Shown here piece by piece: positions 59,701 to 60,000 of a DNA stretch of 60,000 bases. This stretch comes from Bolinopsis microptera. Lineage: Eukaryota > Ctenophora > Tentaculata > Lobata > Bolinopsidae. The translations under genes were made by a program, and so were the position numbers. Each line of letters begins with the position of its first letter. Position 1 is the stretch's first letter. The notes under the pieces are model-generated. The model worked only from the letters and a program-made list of their open reading frames with translations. It was not told where the DNA came from and did no database searches. The stretch covers positions 1,871,692 to 1,931,691 of the forward strand of contig NC_087076.1 of NCBI RefSeq assembly GCF_026151205.1, given 5' to 3'.

Positions 59701-60000
59701 CTGTAATTGGTATAAACTCCCCTGCGTCAACTTATAACTATCGGCCATGTTACAGTTAATTGTCATGTTGTTTAAGAGACGTGATAGTAATTTCTACTGA
59801 TCATATCTCCCGATTGTTCAATAACCTGTGTGAACTGTTGTAAGATAGGTGTTATTACTCTCCGAGAGTGAGAGAGAGCAGGTCCTACCTGGTCTTGTAC
59901 ACTCAGAACTTTTAACATTAGCAGATTGGACGTCACTTTTCCAGTAAACCTCCTTATCTACAAGAATATGTCATGAAAATGTTCTTTTACCCAAGATGTA
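53783..60000 (+). CDS. LIM domain kinase (LIMK), 5' part
   Basis: LIM kinases phosphorylate cofilin and so stabilise actin filaments. Exons read in phase: 53783-53927 (Ser/Arg-rich start, KLCSG), 54325-54471, 54640-54717, 54909-54993, 55462-55556, 58103-58189, 58332-58548 and 58651-58773. LIM1: CKLC...WHVNCFVCSKC...CNQC. LIM2: CTVC...HTGC-LRC...CDNC. The exons ending 55556 and 58189 give part of a PDZ domain (RTGDVIIAINDRLVSSTNL), then a Pro/Ser linker (SPPPTTPPSPPPPS). The kinase start has the P-loop GQGFFGRV and the lysine motif CLKEL. The rest of the kinase lies beyond the window. The exon at 54909 needs one extra base near 54930 to keep frame and to restore a zinc-ligand Cys. The intron 55557-58102 contains a complete protease gene on the other strand. 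Confidence 0.88.
53918..54106 (+). repeat. 17-bp minisatellite spanning the splice donor, 11 copies
   Basis: The unit TTATGCTCAGGTATTAG is repeated from 53918 to 54104/6. The first copy contains the last 10 bases of the first LIMK exon (TTATGCTCAG) plus the intron start GTATTAG, so every further copy carries the same donor sequence CTCAG|GTATT. Only the last copy differs (GTATATTAG). Confidence 0.95.
55678..57173 (-). CDS. Cathepsin-like cysteine protease with C-terminal ShKT domain
   Basis: Three exons join in phase: 57173-56894, 56787-56668 and 56510-55678, giving 410 residues. A signal peptide (MILLISLLVAATCA) is followed by an I29-type propeptide ending LNFFAVMTAEERNRYLG, then a papain-family (C1A) domain: oxyanion Gln133 (IKDQ), catalytic Cys139 in CGSCW, CNGGWMQ, His279 in LNHAVTAVGY and Asn295 in NSWGGDWG. 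All catalytic residues are present. After an acidic linker comes a six-Cys ShKT module (about 357-386, CKDKYMKC...CNKC) and a short Cys-rich end (CPSGTILC...HMC). It is a secreted or lysosomal protease precursor. Papain-ShKT fusions are known in cnidarians and some other invertebrates. The ShKT module in enzymes is an interaction domain and does not by itself imply a toxin. The gene is nested antisense in a LIMK intron. Confidence 0.92.
57174..58102. other. LIMK intron, probable promoter region of the nested protease
   Basis: No coding signal. The sequence just above 57173 would carry the protease promoter on the minus strand, but I cannot point to a definite TATA element. Confidence 0.4.
58221..58245. 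repeat. Near-perfect 25-bp palindrome
   Basis: TCGTCTTGTTGA, one central A, then its exact inverted complement TCAACAAGACGA. It lies in a LIMK intron between the PDZ exon and the linker exon. Confidence 0.85.
58774..60000 (+). other. Start of a long LIMK intron
   Basis: It begins with the donor GTACGT after the first kinase exon. No further exon was recognised before the window ends. A short string, TTACACAGTACACAC, is shared with 57733. A GA-rich simple stretch lies near 59860-59880. Confidence 0.5.

Overview
The window is nuclear DNA from an animal. Genes are split by GT-AG introns, the intergenic space is AT-rich and full of transposon debris and satellites, and the recognisable proteins are metazoan: LIM-PDZ kinase, Artemis-type nuclease, NCLX exchanger, cathepsin. 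A papain-family protease carrying a C-terminal ShKT module, together with RTE-like LINEs, suggests an early-branching invertebrate such as a cnidarian. That placement is inference and weak.

Layout. 1-5012 (+): 3' nine exons of a charged coiled-coil protein gene, with a LINE remnant in one intron. 5.5-8.6 kb: fold-back elements, an interstitial CCCTAA-rich tract and a small tandem repeat. 8.75-21.31 kb: a satellite block made of a ~185-bp family in minus orientation, a ~240-bp family, then the ~185-bp family in plus orientation. Sequence quality is visibly poor from about 9 to 17.9 kb. 22.75-23.99 kb (-): Artemis-like nuclease in one exon. 24.2-27.1 kb: two inverted-repeat elements, one built from eight copies of an 18-bp motif. 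27.62-28.62 kb (-): TIGAR-like phosphatase with a repeat-coded insert, abutting a 1.47-kb TTAA-flanked long-TIR element. 30.6-31.2 kb: 15-bp C-rich minisatellite, followed by a TA-flanked MITE. 35.46-38.55 kb (+): nearly complete LINE with one frameshift. 42.29-43.05 kb (+): an orphan helical exon. 44.60-46.49 kb (-): NCLX-like Na+/Ca2+ exchanger. 46.7-52.8 kb: hAT-like termini, a second repeated-motif TIR element with a MITE nested in it, and three LINE tails, one inserted into a fold-back element that also has a copy at 5.6 kb. 53.78 kb to the end (+): 5' part of a LIM kinase gene, with a complete cysteine protease gene on the opposite strand inside one of its introns.

The genes are unrelated in function and show no operon-like organisation. 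The most unusual structures are the two TA-bounded elements, each with eight copies of its own terminal motif (25456-27115 and 48228-49620); the 11-copy minisatellite grown from a LIMK exon end and its splice donor (53918-54106); and the inverted satellite block.
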